Assembly: GCA_016748015.1 (NCBI GenBank)
Contig: JAAOMT010000526.1
Location: forward strand, 1 to 24,810
DNA length: 24,810 bases
Source of the DNA: Geosiphon pyriformis
Taxonomy: Eukaryota; Glomeromycota; Glomeromycetes; Archaeosporales; Geosiphonaceae
Reading direction: 5' to 3'
Shown here: piece after piece, positions 10,529 to 20,389 of the stretch
Layout of the letters: each line of letters begins with the position of its first letter
Position numbering within the stretch: the stretch's first letter is position 1
Translations under genes and position numbers: made by a program
Notes under the pieces: generated by a model
Told to the model about the DNA's origin: nothing
Databases searched by the model: none
The model's input: the letters and a program-made list of their open reading frames with translations, nothing else

Positions 10529-11457
10529 CAAACTTTTTTTTTCCTATGTTTTAAATTTTCCAAAGAGCATAATTTTGAAAAAAAAGTTTTTTGTTTTTTT
10601 TTTAATATTTTTTAATATTTTTTAAGCTAATAACCTTTTTATTGTGAACTTGAAAACTGTTTTAAATAATAATATATCTAAAAAAAATACACAAAAAGGC
10701 TTTTATGATCTTATTAAAAGCTATTTTTCTCAAAAAAAGAAAATCATTTTTAATATGTTAAATACTTTAGTAATGAGAAAAATATTTTTTTGATTAGATC
10801 TAGTTCTAATAGTAGTGTTTATTCAAATAAATAATAAGTCTAATAATAATAAAAACAATAATTTTATAACTGGTATTAATAATAGCATTTTTTGGATTTA
10901 ACTATTACTATTTTTAAAACCAAAAAAATAATTTTTGGTTTGAATTGTGGCTTTTTTCTTAGTTTTTTTGTTTTTAATATAGAAAAAAAAATTGGTTCTT
11001 TTTTATTTTCTTCTAATATTTCATTAGACAAAAAATAAATTAACTTTAAGATAATAAAAATTCAAGTTAAAATAGCTATTAAGAAATTTTTTGCTTTAAA
11101 TATTAATCTTTTAGCTGTAAAAAACAAGTTAGTAACAGTAAAAACTCAGGTAATCAAGAAAATTTTTTCAATAATCAATGGTTTTAGAAGACTACTATTT
11201 TCTCAAAATTTAAAAAAATTATCAGATCAATATTTATACAGAAAAAAACATAAAAAAAGCTGTATTATTGGCTAAAAAAAAAGATATTTATTATAAATAA
11301 TAATCTTAAAAAACAAAAAATACATTCAAATTAAGCTGTAATAATCAAAAAAAATTTATAGATATGCTAAAAAAAATAATTATTACTACAGTAGTCAAAT
11401 TTGGTCAAATTGTGTTTATCAAATTATAATTAATTAAGCTGTAGTAAAAGACTATAG
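10529..11457 (+). mobile_element. LINE copy D: ancient AT-mutated 5' fragment (5' UTR and ORF1), plus strand
   Basis: This looks like AT-rich junk but is colinear with the 5' end of copy B read on its coding strand. The 5' UTR block (CCAAAGAGCAT at about 10559-10570), the position of the start codon (now GTGAACTTGAAAACT at about 10643, against ATGGATTTGGAGACT in B), an acidic N-terminal stretch (about 10750-10900) and the RRM-like block all appear in order. Translation near 11075-11185 gives FFALNINLLAVKNK and KIFSIINGF, against FALDINLLAVKKK and KIFSKINGF in B. Most differences are G-to-A or C-to-T. Homology runs up to the poly(T) of copy C, which interrupts it. Confidence 0.85.
10643..11457 (+). 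pseudogene. LINE D ORF1 remnant
   Basis: This is the ORF1 relic inside copy D. The start codon is lost and there are numerous stops and small indels, but residue-level matches to copy B ORF1 persist. Examples are the region matching SGDFDGSLL (now read near 10875-10900), NNNLKKQKIHSN (about 11297-11330; NSDLKKQGIHLN in B) and KTIVF at the right end (KAVVEF in B). It ends where copy C inserted, so the zinc knuckle and C-terminus are missing here. Confidence 0.8.
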
Positions 11458-11591
11458 TTTTTTTTTTTAATCACATTTATTGAGTGAAGTCCAAATGCAA
11501 ACTAGTGCAATACATCAATATATAATCTAAACTAGGTGCGAATCATGCATTTTCTACACGTGAATAGCCACTTGAGCCAATCAGAATGACA
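11458..11591 (-). other. LINE C 3' UTR and poly(A) tail
   Basis: A run of 11 T is followed by a GAGTGAAGTCC-containing block shared with copy B (2889-3026). It lies between the ORF2 stop and the tail and marks the exact 3' junction with relic D. Confidence 0.78.
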
Positions 11592-12399
11592 CTACACCCC
11601 TATATGAACAGAAGCCTCATCTCTAATACCCGAAAAGAACAAACAATGTCTATGATACCCAAAACCAACACCAAAAGCATCAGCAATGCCTAACAACCTG
11701 ACAACACCAGCCAAAAGCACAGAAGAAAAACCAGATATAGCTACAAGAACAGAATCATCACACAGAATCAATCTACCCTTCTCCATAAAAGCTCAGTGTT
11801 TAGCTCACGCTAGCCAGATATCATCCCAGAATACAAGACAGAAATTACACACAAAAGCCACAATATTCTGGGCTGCAACCTTAGGATTCTTGAAGATGGA
11901 AACAGACTCATGATACCACTTGCAAAAAACAAAGCCCTTACACAAAGCTGTACCAACAATAACATCAGAGAAGTGAGTAAACAGCAACTGTAAAACACAA
12001 GAAGAAAACTAAGATAAACCCGAGCATAATTCCCAAATAGAAACATGAACATCTGCCAGGTGAGCATGACCAACAGCATCAGACAGACAAGAAAAAACAT
12101 GGTCTGAGATCTCAACATCCCCACAGAACAAACACATAACACTGGGGTAACACCTATTATAAACACGCTTATACACAGCTACTGGAAGGCGATGATACAA
12201 AGCCTTCATAAAATACGTCTGAAAACCAGCAGTCTGAGCATTAGTAAAACCAGTAGCTAGGTGGAAGTCCAGATGCCACACCAAAGAAGATTTGGACCAA
12301 TCAATGTTAGCAAACAGCTTATCTACTACGACCCTGGAACCAGAACCAATCTTTCAACATGTATAGTAAACAGAATAGAAAACTTCACAAACAAAATGT

Positions 12400-12900
12400 C
12401 TTGAATTACCAGAAACTGCAAAGCCACCAGCCCTCAAAAAACATTCACTGACTACATGGGGTAGCTGCCAAGAGGAAAAAGCAGTTATCCTAGCAAACAT
12501 GTCAGCCCATTCATTGCTCAAGATGCCTGAGTGACCCTTAACCTTGACCCAATTTACATCTAAATTTTTCTTATAAACAATGTTAGCAATATAGCATTGT
12601 TCAATCCAACACTGATTTCTGAAGTCTGGACAAACCAACAAGGATTCAGCTTTGCATGCATCCAAAGCAGCTTGGCTGTCTGAAAACAAGTCAACTGAAT
12701 AAAAAGAAGGAACACATTCAAGAGCCAGAGCAATGGCCTGTAACTTCATCAGCATAGAAGATACCAAGCCAGACACTTTCACTCCCAAACCTGAATTAAT
12801 GTCTTCAAAGAACACAGTAGCACCAGTCTTCATATTAACAGTATCCAAACCACTCAGAGATCCATTCATATATACAGAGAGATGAGCAACAACATTAGTG
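12400..12900 (-). other. LINE C RNase H domain
   Basis: The type-I RNase H region runs from SVYMNGSLSGL through ALALECVPSF and LFSDSQAALDA to WVKVKGHSGILSNEWAD. The first acidic residue (normally in TDGS) and the Glu of AELQA are replaced, so the domain looks catalytically dead even though its frame is open through this part. Confidence 0.82.
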
Positions 12901-13769
12901 GCCAACAGATCATCACAAACAACACCAAAATCATGAAACAAACAAATATCAGAAGAAGCACGACCATTCACAGGAGAAGAGCAAGCAGATGAAGGAGCAG
13001 CACCATTGAGAAACCAAACAGAGAGATCAAACCAGAAGAGAACTGGGCCATGAGTGTCCAGCCTTTTCCAGCACTTGAAGGACTTCCAATCATAAATAAC
13101 ACCATTCCGGTTGCAAAGTTGATCCACAAAAACAACACCATAATGCTTGAGCGATGAAACACATTTGAAAAAAAATTTTTCACCAAAGACAAAAGACATA
13201 AGAGTACCACCACAAAGGCAAAAGACACTAGCAAAAGAGGTGTCCAAAGACAAATCACACCCAGAAAAAATACAAACCATGCCAGCCAAAAAGTTATTCA
13301 AAGGATTGACATTAATGTGAGCTGGAAATAGCAAAGGGTGACGAGGATGCCAGCTGAGAGCCTGAAAGTCATGAGACCTGTGGGAGAACAAATAGCCCAA
13401 AGTACCAACTGAATTAGCAAAAGTTATAATAGATGCCGACTTACTCTCAGCTTAAATCTGCTCAAAAATCTTCAAACTGTACAAAGAAGGATGATAAACT
13501 GCATTATTGAGAAAATCAAGCAGAAGTCCAGACTTAAACTTCAAGCATTTATGAACTATAGAGTCCCATTTGGCACACACATTAATAGAAACAAAGCTGA
13601 ATTGAGTTCTGTAGCTTATAATAAGAAAAAGAACCGCAGAAACCAAGTATGCAAACTGTTTATCCGAAATTGCTTTTCTTAGAACAAAATTGACAAAGAA
13701 CCGAATGTCCGAGTAAGCCTTAGCCAAACTAGGCTTTGAAAGGCCCTCAGAAGACAAAAAAATTCCTAG

Positions 13770-14815
13770 GTACTAATGAGATTCCCCTTTTTTTGCAATG
13801 GAAATAGGTGAGCCACTGATGGTAAGATAAGGGTTTACAACCCGATAGTTAATAGGAATAGCAATAGTCTTGTCATTGTTAATAGAAATGTCATTAAATC
13901 TAAAAAATTTATTAGCAACATTGAGAATGTATTGCGTCGCAGCCTGGCTGCTGCCAATCCAAATTGTGTCATCGACAAAAGCACCAGCAGCCAAAAATGA
14001 TGTCAACCCAGCCTGAGGTTTCACATGACCAGTTTTGGAAATAAAATGAAAAATCAGTCTGTAACCACACAAGCTTTCCTGTTTTTTAATCTTGCACAAA
14101 AGCAAATCATAAAATATCTGCCAAAGAAGTGGTAAGAAAACTTCACTCTGATCTAAGCCATTGTGGACATGGTAGCATCAGTTAGACCAAAGTCTGTCAT
14201 TACTCTGTTAGTGCGACCATTGTGAATGCTGCCAAAAAACCTAATAAACCAGTTACACATTTTGATTCTGACCAGACTTTTCTTAAGATGCTTCCAACCA
14301 ATAGAATTGTAAGCTTTGCGCATATCTTGTAACACCAGTCACAGCTTCCGGTTCTTTTCCAAGGCATCCTCCACCACAGATTCAATGGCAAAAATAGGCG
14401 ACTGTGTCATCGTGCCCTTCAAAACAGAAAAATTGTCCTCACGGAGAACATCAAACTTGCTGCAAGCCAAAGAGATCCTGTTCAAAAAAATCTTGAAAAG
14501 AATCTTGCGGGCCATTTCAATCAAGACAATAGGGTGGATGTTTGTAAAAATGTCCTCCCATTCATATGGTTTAGGAATCATGGAGACCCAAGCTTCCTTC
14601 CAGGGCTCAGACACAGATTCCTGTTTCAAACAAGAATTCAAAAGCACTAAAAACATATCCAGAACCCTTCTGTCACAATGTTTCCACAGTTTATTGGAGA
14701 TTCCAGAGAGACCAGCCATCTTCCTATCAGGCAAACTTGAAACAACATCAAACATTTCATTGAAGCCAATTGAACACATCACACCGGAGAATACACCATC
14801 AAAGATATAATCCAA
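13770..14815 (-). other. LINE C reverse transcriptase domain
   Basis: RT motifs appear in order on the minus strand: GLSGISNKLWKHC, WVSMIPKPYEWED, FSVLKGTMTQSPIFAI, LVLQDMRKAY, FFGSIHNGRTNRVMTDFGL, GAFVDDTIWIGSSQ and INNDKTIAIPIN. The catalytic FVDD is intact at 13968-13979. A one-base frame change near 14180 and in-frame stops near 14338 and 14823 disable translation. Confidence 0.88.
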
Positions 14816-16278
14816 CAGTTGGAATTAGCACACCCAATCATTAGAGATATCTGACACTACTACGCGCTTTCTAGTCCAGCCTTCCATAATTTTGTTAACC
14901 TTAGACTTAACCAATTCAGGCTCCAAAACTAGCTCATCATCCACAACCAAATGATCCAGTACCATTTTATGAAAAGGATGTTTTAAAACACTCCTAATAG
15001 TATGCTCCTTGTCCATTTCGAAACTCTCCATCCCACCCTTAATAGCCTGTCTGATATGAGCTTCTCCAGCACACTTAGATTCTAATAACTTAAAAGAGCG
15101 GTAAAACTTTCTCACCTTAGCCAGCTCAGAGCAAATGCTATCAAAACTAGAACCTGAAAGGAAAAGAGATTTCACAGACGAGGCACCAATTGAGTCAAGC
15201 CTGTCCCATGTATCCAACAGCAAAGCAAAATTCCCACCAGAGACCAAGCGAGAAGACTTCACCAGCTTAGAAACAAGCAGCTTCAGCTTGTGAAATTTAG
15301 AAAACATCTTATTAAAAACACTATCAAAACCCTTAAACCATTTTTTTTGGAATGTCTCACCAGCTGAAATAACCATAATTTTGCAAACAACGTTCTACAT
15401 TATATCCATATCTGAAAACCTCTCAGCCATAGCAAACACATCCGAGAACATGGAAGCATTAGCAGCTGAAGCATCTTTGAACTCCAACCACTTTGCAGCA
15501 TTGACATTATTGATGTCAAACTTCCAATGATCTTTGTTAGCCTGCTTGCGCAGAAAGAAAAGCTACACATCCAACAAACCATCCAGATCTACAGAAACAG
15601 AAACAGCCTTATGATCAGTATCAAAGAAATCAATGACACCCATTACATTTCGATCCACAATAGCATTAACCAAATTAGAAGAGACAAACACATAATCAAT
15701 CATCTTGGTGACACCATGAGAATTGCACCAAGTTGGTAACTTAACAAAAAAGCTCCCACCCAAAAAGTTGACCAAACCTAATTCAAAGCATTTTCTAAAA
15801 TTGACACATCTATGAGATCTGTTCTCATTGAAATCACCACCAAGAATGACAAAAGAAGTTTTGTTTACAGCTTTAGCTATAATAGAGTTGATGTTATCAG
15901 CCTGAAAAAACCAAACCAATAAAAAAATGCCAGCATAAAGCCCCAAAATTGACACTGAAAGTTTATTTTTGAAGAGCAACCTGATAGAGAGGAGTCGGCC
16001 AGGAACCTCTGAGACTTTACTCACATGCTGAGCCAAAGAATTGTTCATAATAATTGCCACACCAACACCCAAATGACTATTATCCAAACCCAAAGTGAAA
16101 ATCCATACACCTTTAAACTTGTTCATGATCCAAGAATAAATCCTGCCTTTCAACTTAGTTTCAGTAACAATTGAAATCAAACTGCCCATTTCTGAATGCC
16201 ACCGAATAATGTCATCCTGTTTAGCAAGATTGTTCATGTCTCAAACATTACACATTGTAATCCTCCAAACTAGATCAG

Positions 16279-16282
16279 TCAT
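16279..16282 (-). promoter_or_regulatory. ATGA stop/start overlap joining LINE C ORF1 and ORF2
   Basis: TGA (16279-16281) and ATG (16280-16282) overlap exactly as in copy A, and the codons before the stop (SLSQ here, TPSQ in A) are conserved. This suggests a functional coupling signal in the ancestral element. Confidence 0.7.
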
Positions 16283-17094
16283 TGAGAAAGAGATTTAGGA
16301 AGTGCATCACTAGCCAGGATTGAACCATCAAATCTTGCCATTAGACTCAGAACTGAAGCAGAAAGTTCTTCCAACATACTCTCTAGCCTTTTCACCTTAG
16401 ATAAAGCAGAAGAAACTAATATTACAGCAATATTACCACAAGTGGCCTCATCCAAGCCCTCTTCCATTACTACATCACCCACCTAATTCTGTGATGAGGG
16501 GGTCACTAACAGCTGACATCCAGGATTAGACTGGGAAACCACCAGCACGAATGAGTCCAACCTCTTATTCAACTTATCTATTTGTTTTATGAGATTGACA
16601 ATACTGCTTTCCAAAACAGCAAATCTTTTTTCTAAATCACTCACAACAGGAAGAGTAGACTTCATCTCCAAAGAGGAGCTATCATTCAATGAAACATTCT
16701 GAACAAGAAAAGGATAAAAAGAGAACCCACCAACAATTTTGGCCCATAAAACACTGCCAAAAGAAACAGGACGAGCAATGGGTGTTAAATGCTGTATCTA
16801 AAAAAACCCAATGTGACAAGCCACCAGAAGAAGATTTCTCACCTAAAACACAGCCCAGAGAAGAATGACCAAATTTTCCACACTTTGCACATACAGCAGA
16901 ACTAAGATAAGACCAGCAGAGATGAGCACCTTTTAGCACAGACATGGTTCCCATGATGGCATCCAACGATTCAGCCAAGTCAAAACAGACAGTGGCACAT
17001 CTGGCCCAAGCATAGGTAACTGGATGATGATCAATTACACATGTCTTCTCACCCATAGAGCAAACAAAGTCCCAAATGTTATGAGCATTTGTGC
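16279..17094 (-). pseudogene. LINE C ORF1, C-terminal part, disrupted by LTR insertion
   Basis: The C-terminal portion of the LINE RNA-binding protein is closest to copy A. It includes NAHNIWDFVCSMGEKTC (about 17030-17080), a CCHC knuckle CAKCGKFGHSSLGC (about 16855-16900), and the terminal segment SMLEELSASVLSLMARFDGS (about 16310-16370). The stop TGA 16279-16281 overlaps the ORF2 ATG. Any reading of the protein beyond 17094 is LTR sequence, not LINE sequence: similarity to copy A (1575-1590) ends sharply there. There are stops at about 16480 and a small frame change near 16790. Confidence 0.84.
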
Positions 17095-17150
17095 TGTTAC
17101 CCAAGTAGAAAAACTGATCCAAAGTTATGAAAAAACGTGACCAAAACATG

Positions 17151-17340
17151 ACATAACACAGAATAATGTGCAAAAACGTTGGATAACGCGTTATAACGTA
17201 GGATAATATGTTATAATACAGGATAATACAGAATAGTGCACAATAACATAGGATAATGTGTTATAATACAGGATAACACAGAATAATATGTAATAATGTC
17301 AGATAACATATTATAACATAGGATAACTAGTGATAACGTA
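17151..17340. repeat. Decameric tandem repeat array in LTR U3
   Basis: About nineteen consecutive 10-base units of the form GGATAAYRYR or TTATAAYRYA run in strict 10-base register, for example GGATAATATG, TTATAATACA and GGATAATGTG. Pairs build a 20-base higher-order unit. The position upstream of a TATA box suggests a transcription factor array (inference). Confidence 0.8.
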
Positions 17341-17426
17341 GAAAAACAAAGCAATAACAGAAACAACAAAGCAATAGTTAGTGATAGCAAGACAATTGAA
17401 AGCAATCCTGTAAAACCAAAAGAATG

Positions 17427-17434
17427 TATAAAAG
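17427..17434 (+). promoter_or_regulatory. Candidate TATA box of the Gypsy LTR
   Basis: TATAAAAG lies about 85 bases downstream of the decamer array and is the best TATA-like match in the LTR. Transcription would then start roughly 25-35 bases further on, defining the start of R. Confidence 0.5.
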
Positions 17435-17545
17435 CAAGTAGTTGTAGAAGTGAGAAAAGAGAGACAGATAGATACGAACTTCTAAACAAGAATTAAATAT
17501 CCATACCTCTTTATCCTTTATTATCTTCCCTATTTCATCTCCTGA

Positions 17546-17551
17546 AATAAA
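17546..17551 (+). promoter_or_regulatory. Candidate polyadenylation signal AATAAA in the LTR
   Basis: AATAAA occurs about 90 bases after the predicted start site, where an R-region poly(A) signal would be expected. In AT-rich DNA the hexamer alone is weak evidence. Confidence 0.3.
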
Positions 17552-17750
17552 CCAATTATTAAAAAAAATCAGAATCACAAATTCATGTTCTCAAACTTCA
17601 TGGAATTTACATGAATTAACTTTTGTCTTGTACTTCTGTTCTAGGACAGATGCTCTTAGTATAATCACCTCGAACCTATTAACAATTTGGACCAATCACT
17701 CTTGATCACGGCGATTGACGATACTAATTTATTTTTTCTCTCTTTCTTTT

Positions 17751-17752
<2 letters not shown>

Positions 17753-17788
<36 letters not shown>
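17753..17788 (+). repeat. Pure T run (36 bases) within the LTR
   Basis: An uninterrupted run of 36 T follows a C/T-rich stretch from 17736. It is not followed by the 3' UTR block that marks the LINE tails, so I do not read it as a LINE 3' end. The length in the living genome is likely to vary. Confidence 0.85.
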
Positions 17789-18138
17789 CTGTCTTATTTT
17801 TATGAAGTGGCAAAATAGTAAAATTGACTGTCTGGGAATAGACTTTATGATAGCCTGGTAAAAAAGGGAAGCTCCCTCTAAGTTTTGGATATTAACATTA
17901 TCTTGTTAGCTTACCAGAAGGATGAAAAGACAACACCAGACCCTAATGACTGCACTCGTTAGTTCAGAGAAAAAAACTCACATTTATGAAAAACGTTACA
18001 ATCAATGAAAGACAAACTCTGTGCCTTATAACCAAAGAACTCAACGGGTAAATTCACATTTAGGAATAGACCTTCAGAAACTGATAATCAAGACTAAGCC
18101 AACAAAATTACACAGAAGATGTATCATCCATAATTAAG

Positions 18139-18195
18139 AGCACCAAATGTTACCATTTCCCATACTCACCAAGTTTACCCATAACATTTGGTGCT
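18139..18195 (+). other. Inverted repeat (hairpin) spanning U5 end and primer-binding site
   Basis: AGCACCAAATGTTA (18139-18152) and TAACATTTGGTGCT (18182-18195) are perfect 14-base inverted repeats with a 29-base loop. The right arm covers the LTR end and the first seven bases of the primer-binding site, so the folded RNA would hide part of that site. Confidence 0.75.
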
Positions 18196-18207
18196 TCCTG
18201 TGAGATT
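18189..18207 (+). promoter_or_regulatory. Primer-binding site, probably for elongator tRNA-Met
   Basis: TGGTGCTTCCTGTGAGATT is complementary to a tRNA 3' end with CCA, a discriminator A, a 7-base acceptor strand (AGGAAGC) and a 5-base T stem (CTCAC). It starts two bases after the LTR. The CTCAC T stem and the form of the acceptor stem suggest elongator tRNA-Met; this is inference, since no tRNA gene is in the window. Confidence 0.62.
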
Positions 18208-18251
18208 ATAAATCCACAAAGACAGAGCACCCCAAAAAATACATAAAAGTG

Positions 18252-19860
18252 ATGACTATTGGAACAATAGGAAAGGACTACTCCTCATATAGAAAAGCAC
18301 TATTTCAATACTTTCAAAAAGACCTAAGAATACCAGCAGAAATTGCTTACGCAGAAAGTGATTTTTGTAACTATATTAACACAAAAATTGACTGCTTGTT
18401 AGGCTGTGCAACTAATACAGGAAGACTTGAAGAACAAATCCATCAAAGCTTACTAGGGTACTTAACAGCCATGAATACCCGAGCAATCGCTGAAACTCTG
18501 CACATAATCGATACAGACATTAAATATTACATGGCACAACGATTCTCTTAAGTATAACAACCAGTGGAATCCAACTCTGAGAAATACGAAAACGAATTCA
18601 ACAACTCTGTAACTGCCCAAGCCAAGTCCACAGTCAACAAGAAACCAAAAGTCCTCTCCCCAACAACTCCATCATATCATCAGACACCTCAGAGTAGAAT
18701 TGTATTCAACCCACCCCCGGAAACCCAGTCAGAAACACCACAAACTCCTGGAAATCCACATCCTTAGAATTGACACAGTTAGACCAAATCACTAGCAGAA
18801 TACAGATCACTGTTTGGAAATCTTACTCCAGCAGCTGGTTAAACAGAAGAAAACCCATCAACTTGGGAACAGCCATCAGCATAAAACCTAGCAGAATCAG
18901 CATCTTCTCTGATGAAAGAAACAGCTATTTTACAACCTATTGGTTCAAGTGACAAAGGAAAGCAACCAGCATTAGCATCTAGAGAACACTCAAATATGCA
19001 GACACCAATCTCTTTAAACATAACCAGTAACACCCCACCCATTAACCAGATCATGGCTTACTGGGATATCATTAAATTGGAAAAATTCTCTGATAAAAAA
19101 GATAATGCATATTCTTGGATCATGGATGCCGAGAAAGCAATTACTGCTAATGGTTGGAATAACGACCACACAATTCAGGCACTGCCATTTTTTCTAATCG
19201 GAACTGCCAATTTGTAGTACCAGAGCCTCGCAGAGAAGCCTACCTCCTTTACCAAGTTTAAACTTGCATTTTTGCAATACTTCTGTAACCCCAATACGTT
19301 AATCCAATTGCAGAATCAATTCAGCATAATTAAACAAAAAGATCACGAAGCAGTAACTACTTATCTCAGATGATTCAATCAAATTCTGCATCAAATATTA
19401 GCTATCGAAAGGGACTACTACACCATGGCGCAAGTTCTTAATCAATTCATTAAAGAATTGTAGAGTGGTATTCTAAAATCCATAAGACCCCACCATCTGA
19501 CCAGTTTACAAGACGCTGTCATTCTCACTCACGATTTTGAGTCTGCAGAACAAGAAGCAAACCATACCCAAGCTATTAATTTAGCCATTAATGAACCTCT
19601 GATATTGACACAAAGATAACCCAATTAAATAAGAAACCAACTCAAAAAATTGAAGGATTCTTAGCCAGAACTACAGGAACTTACCAACCACTCCAATGGA
19701 GAGAAAATAACAACAACAGCAGATACCCACAGCAACAGAATCATTAGCAACAGCAACAACCTTGGAAATCCAATTCCCACAACTGTTACTACTGCCAGAA
19801 ACCTGAACACATCGCCCATGACTGCAGAAAGAAGATCATAGACCAAAATCAAGGAAACCC
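18252..19860 (+). other. Gag: N-terminal, capsid-like and nucleocapsid regions
   Basis: The N-terminal part (18252-18548) is an open stretch with no domain I can name. A Pro/Ser/Thr-rich linker follows (18560-18770). The capsid-like retrotransposon Gag region spans about 19050-19560, with AYSWIMDAEKAITANGW, ALPFFLIGTA and YQSLAEKPTSF; the Trp expected before YQSL is a TAG (19215-19217). A Gln-rich segment leads to the zinc knuckle CYYCQKPEHIAHDC (19784-19825, CX2CX4HX4C). In-frame stops lie near 18549, 18555 and 18765, and there is a one-base deletion near 19595. Confidence 0.8.
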
Positions 19861-20389
19861 ATACCAGCAACTCAGATATTAGCAAAACATAGTACTTCAA
19901 TATTTCATACTTCAGAATCAACCACCCCTATATGCACAACAAGTCTCGTACACTCAACCACTGCCCCAGAATTATTATCAACCACCACCAATAACACAAG
20001 CAATCTCTCACTATCAAACTTCCCCTTATAGCCCATCCAGACCTCGAGCTATAGACTATAATCAAGAATGGAGGAATTCCAACAACAATCAGGTGCAAAC
20101 CAACAGTAGACTGTCTCGACCAATCCCTCACGGTTCTGCCCAATCTCGACCAACACCAACTAGATACCCGAATCAAGCTTCCTATCTCAGTCTTATGAAA
20201 GACCAGGGTTTTGATAAATCTACACCTGTGGAAAGAGGGAATATAGAATGAATCTTCCAATCTTCTAAGCAAACAAAAAGCAATATTCTACCAGCCACTA
20301 TTACCGAAAACACCACCTTAGCCACCATATTTCCTTTTGACATCAATAATTTGAACACTCATAGCCTTTTTAGTGGAGCAGTTATCAAT

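Larger units (their letters stand above)
11592..16282 (-). pseudogene. LINE C ORF2: endonuclease - RT - RNase H - Cys/His finger
   Basis: This is the complete replication polyprotein region, about 1,563 codons, starting at ATG 16280-16282. The endonuclease (about 15560-16282) keeps TETKL, ILGGDFNEN and DTDHKAV. The RT (about 13770-14815) keeps LVLQDMRKAYNS (the residue after AY-N-S differs from DS in B) and an intact FVDD (13968-13979). The RNase H (about 12400-12900) has VYMNGS in place of VYTDGS and MKLQA in place of AELQA, but retains LFSDSQAALDA and KVKGHSG. A finger, CLFCGDVEISDHVFSC, lies near 12100-12140. The frame shifts near 14180, and scattered stops occur on both sides. The C-terminus ends at TAG 11592-11594. 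Confidence 0.88.
11458..17094 (-). mobile_element. Non-LTR retrotransposon (LINE) copy C, interrupted by a Gypsy insertion
   Basis: The minus strand carries a poly(A) tail (T run 11458-11468), a 3' UTR matching copy B, a complete ORF2 and the C-terminal part of ORF1. The element does not reach its 5' end in this window. Homology to copy A stops abruptly at 17094, where the Gypsy LTR begins with TGTTAC. It is the best preserved of the LINE copies: the endonuclease motifs and RT FVDD are intact, although stops and one frameshift break the frame. Its own insertion point is inside relic D. Confidence 0.88.
17095..18186 (+). repeat. 5' long terminal repeat of the Gypsy element
   Basis: The left end TGTTA at 17095 coincides with the loss of LINE homology, and the right end TAACA (18182-18186) lies two bases before a primer-binding site. 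The ends form a 5-base inverted repeat with TG...CA. Within it lie a decameric array, a TATA box (17427), an AATAAA (17546) and a 36-T run (17753). The 3' LTR is not in the window, so the limits rest on these internal criteria. The predicted target duplication on the left is TGTGC (17090-17094). Confidence 0.72.

Noticed and set aside
16682-17173. LINE C ORF1 extended to 17173 as a real N-terminus
   Set aside because: Residues upstream of 17094 come from the LTR; homology to copies A and B stops at that base.
17151-17340. Possible CRISPR-like array
   Set aside because: Units are 10 bases with no spacers, the array is inside an LTR, and the genome is eukaryotic in character.
17211-17489. Minus-strand open frame with a repetitive hydrophobic protein
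   Set aside because: Its pattern is a translation of the decameric LTR repeats, so apparent membrane segments are an artefact of the repeat.
17753-17788. T run as the tail of another LINE or SINE insertion
   Set aside because: The conserved 3' UTR block that follows the tails at 2889 and 11458 is absent, and no retroelement body follows.
18139-18195. Hairpin as a transcription terminator
   Set aside because: No T tract follows, and the position across the LTR/primer-site junction in a eukaryotic retroelement argues for a role in the RNA leader instead.
19661-20272. Minus-strand open frames over gag and the nucleocapsid
   Set aside because: They are antisense to a region with a zinc knuckle and a recognisable gag reading frame, and show only low-complexity Val/Leu/Ser composition.
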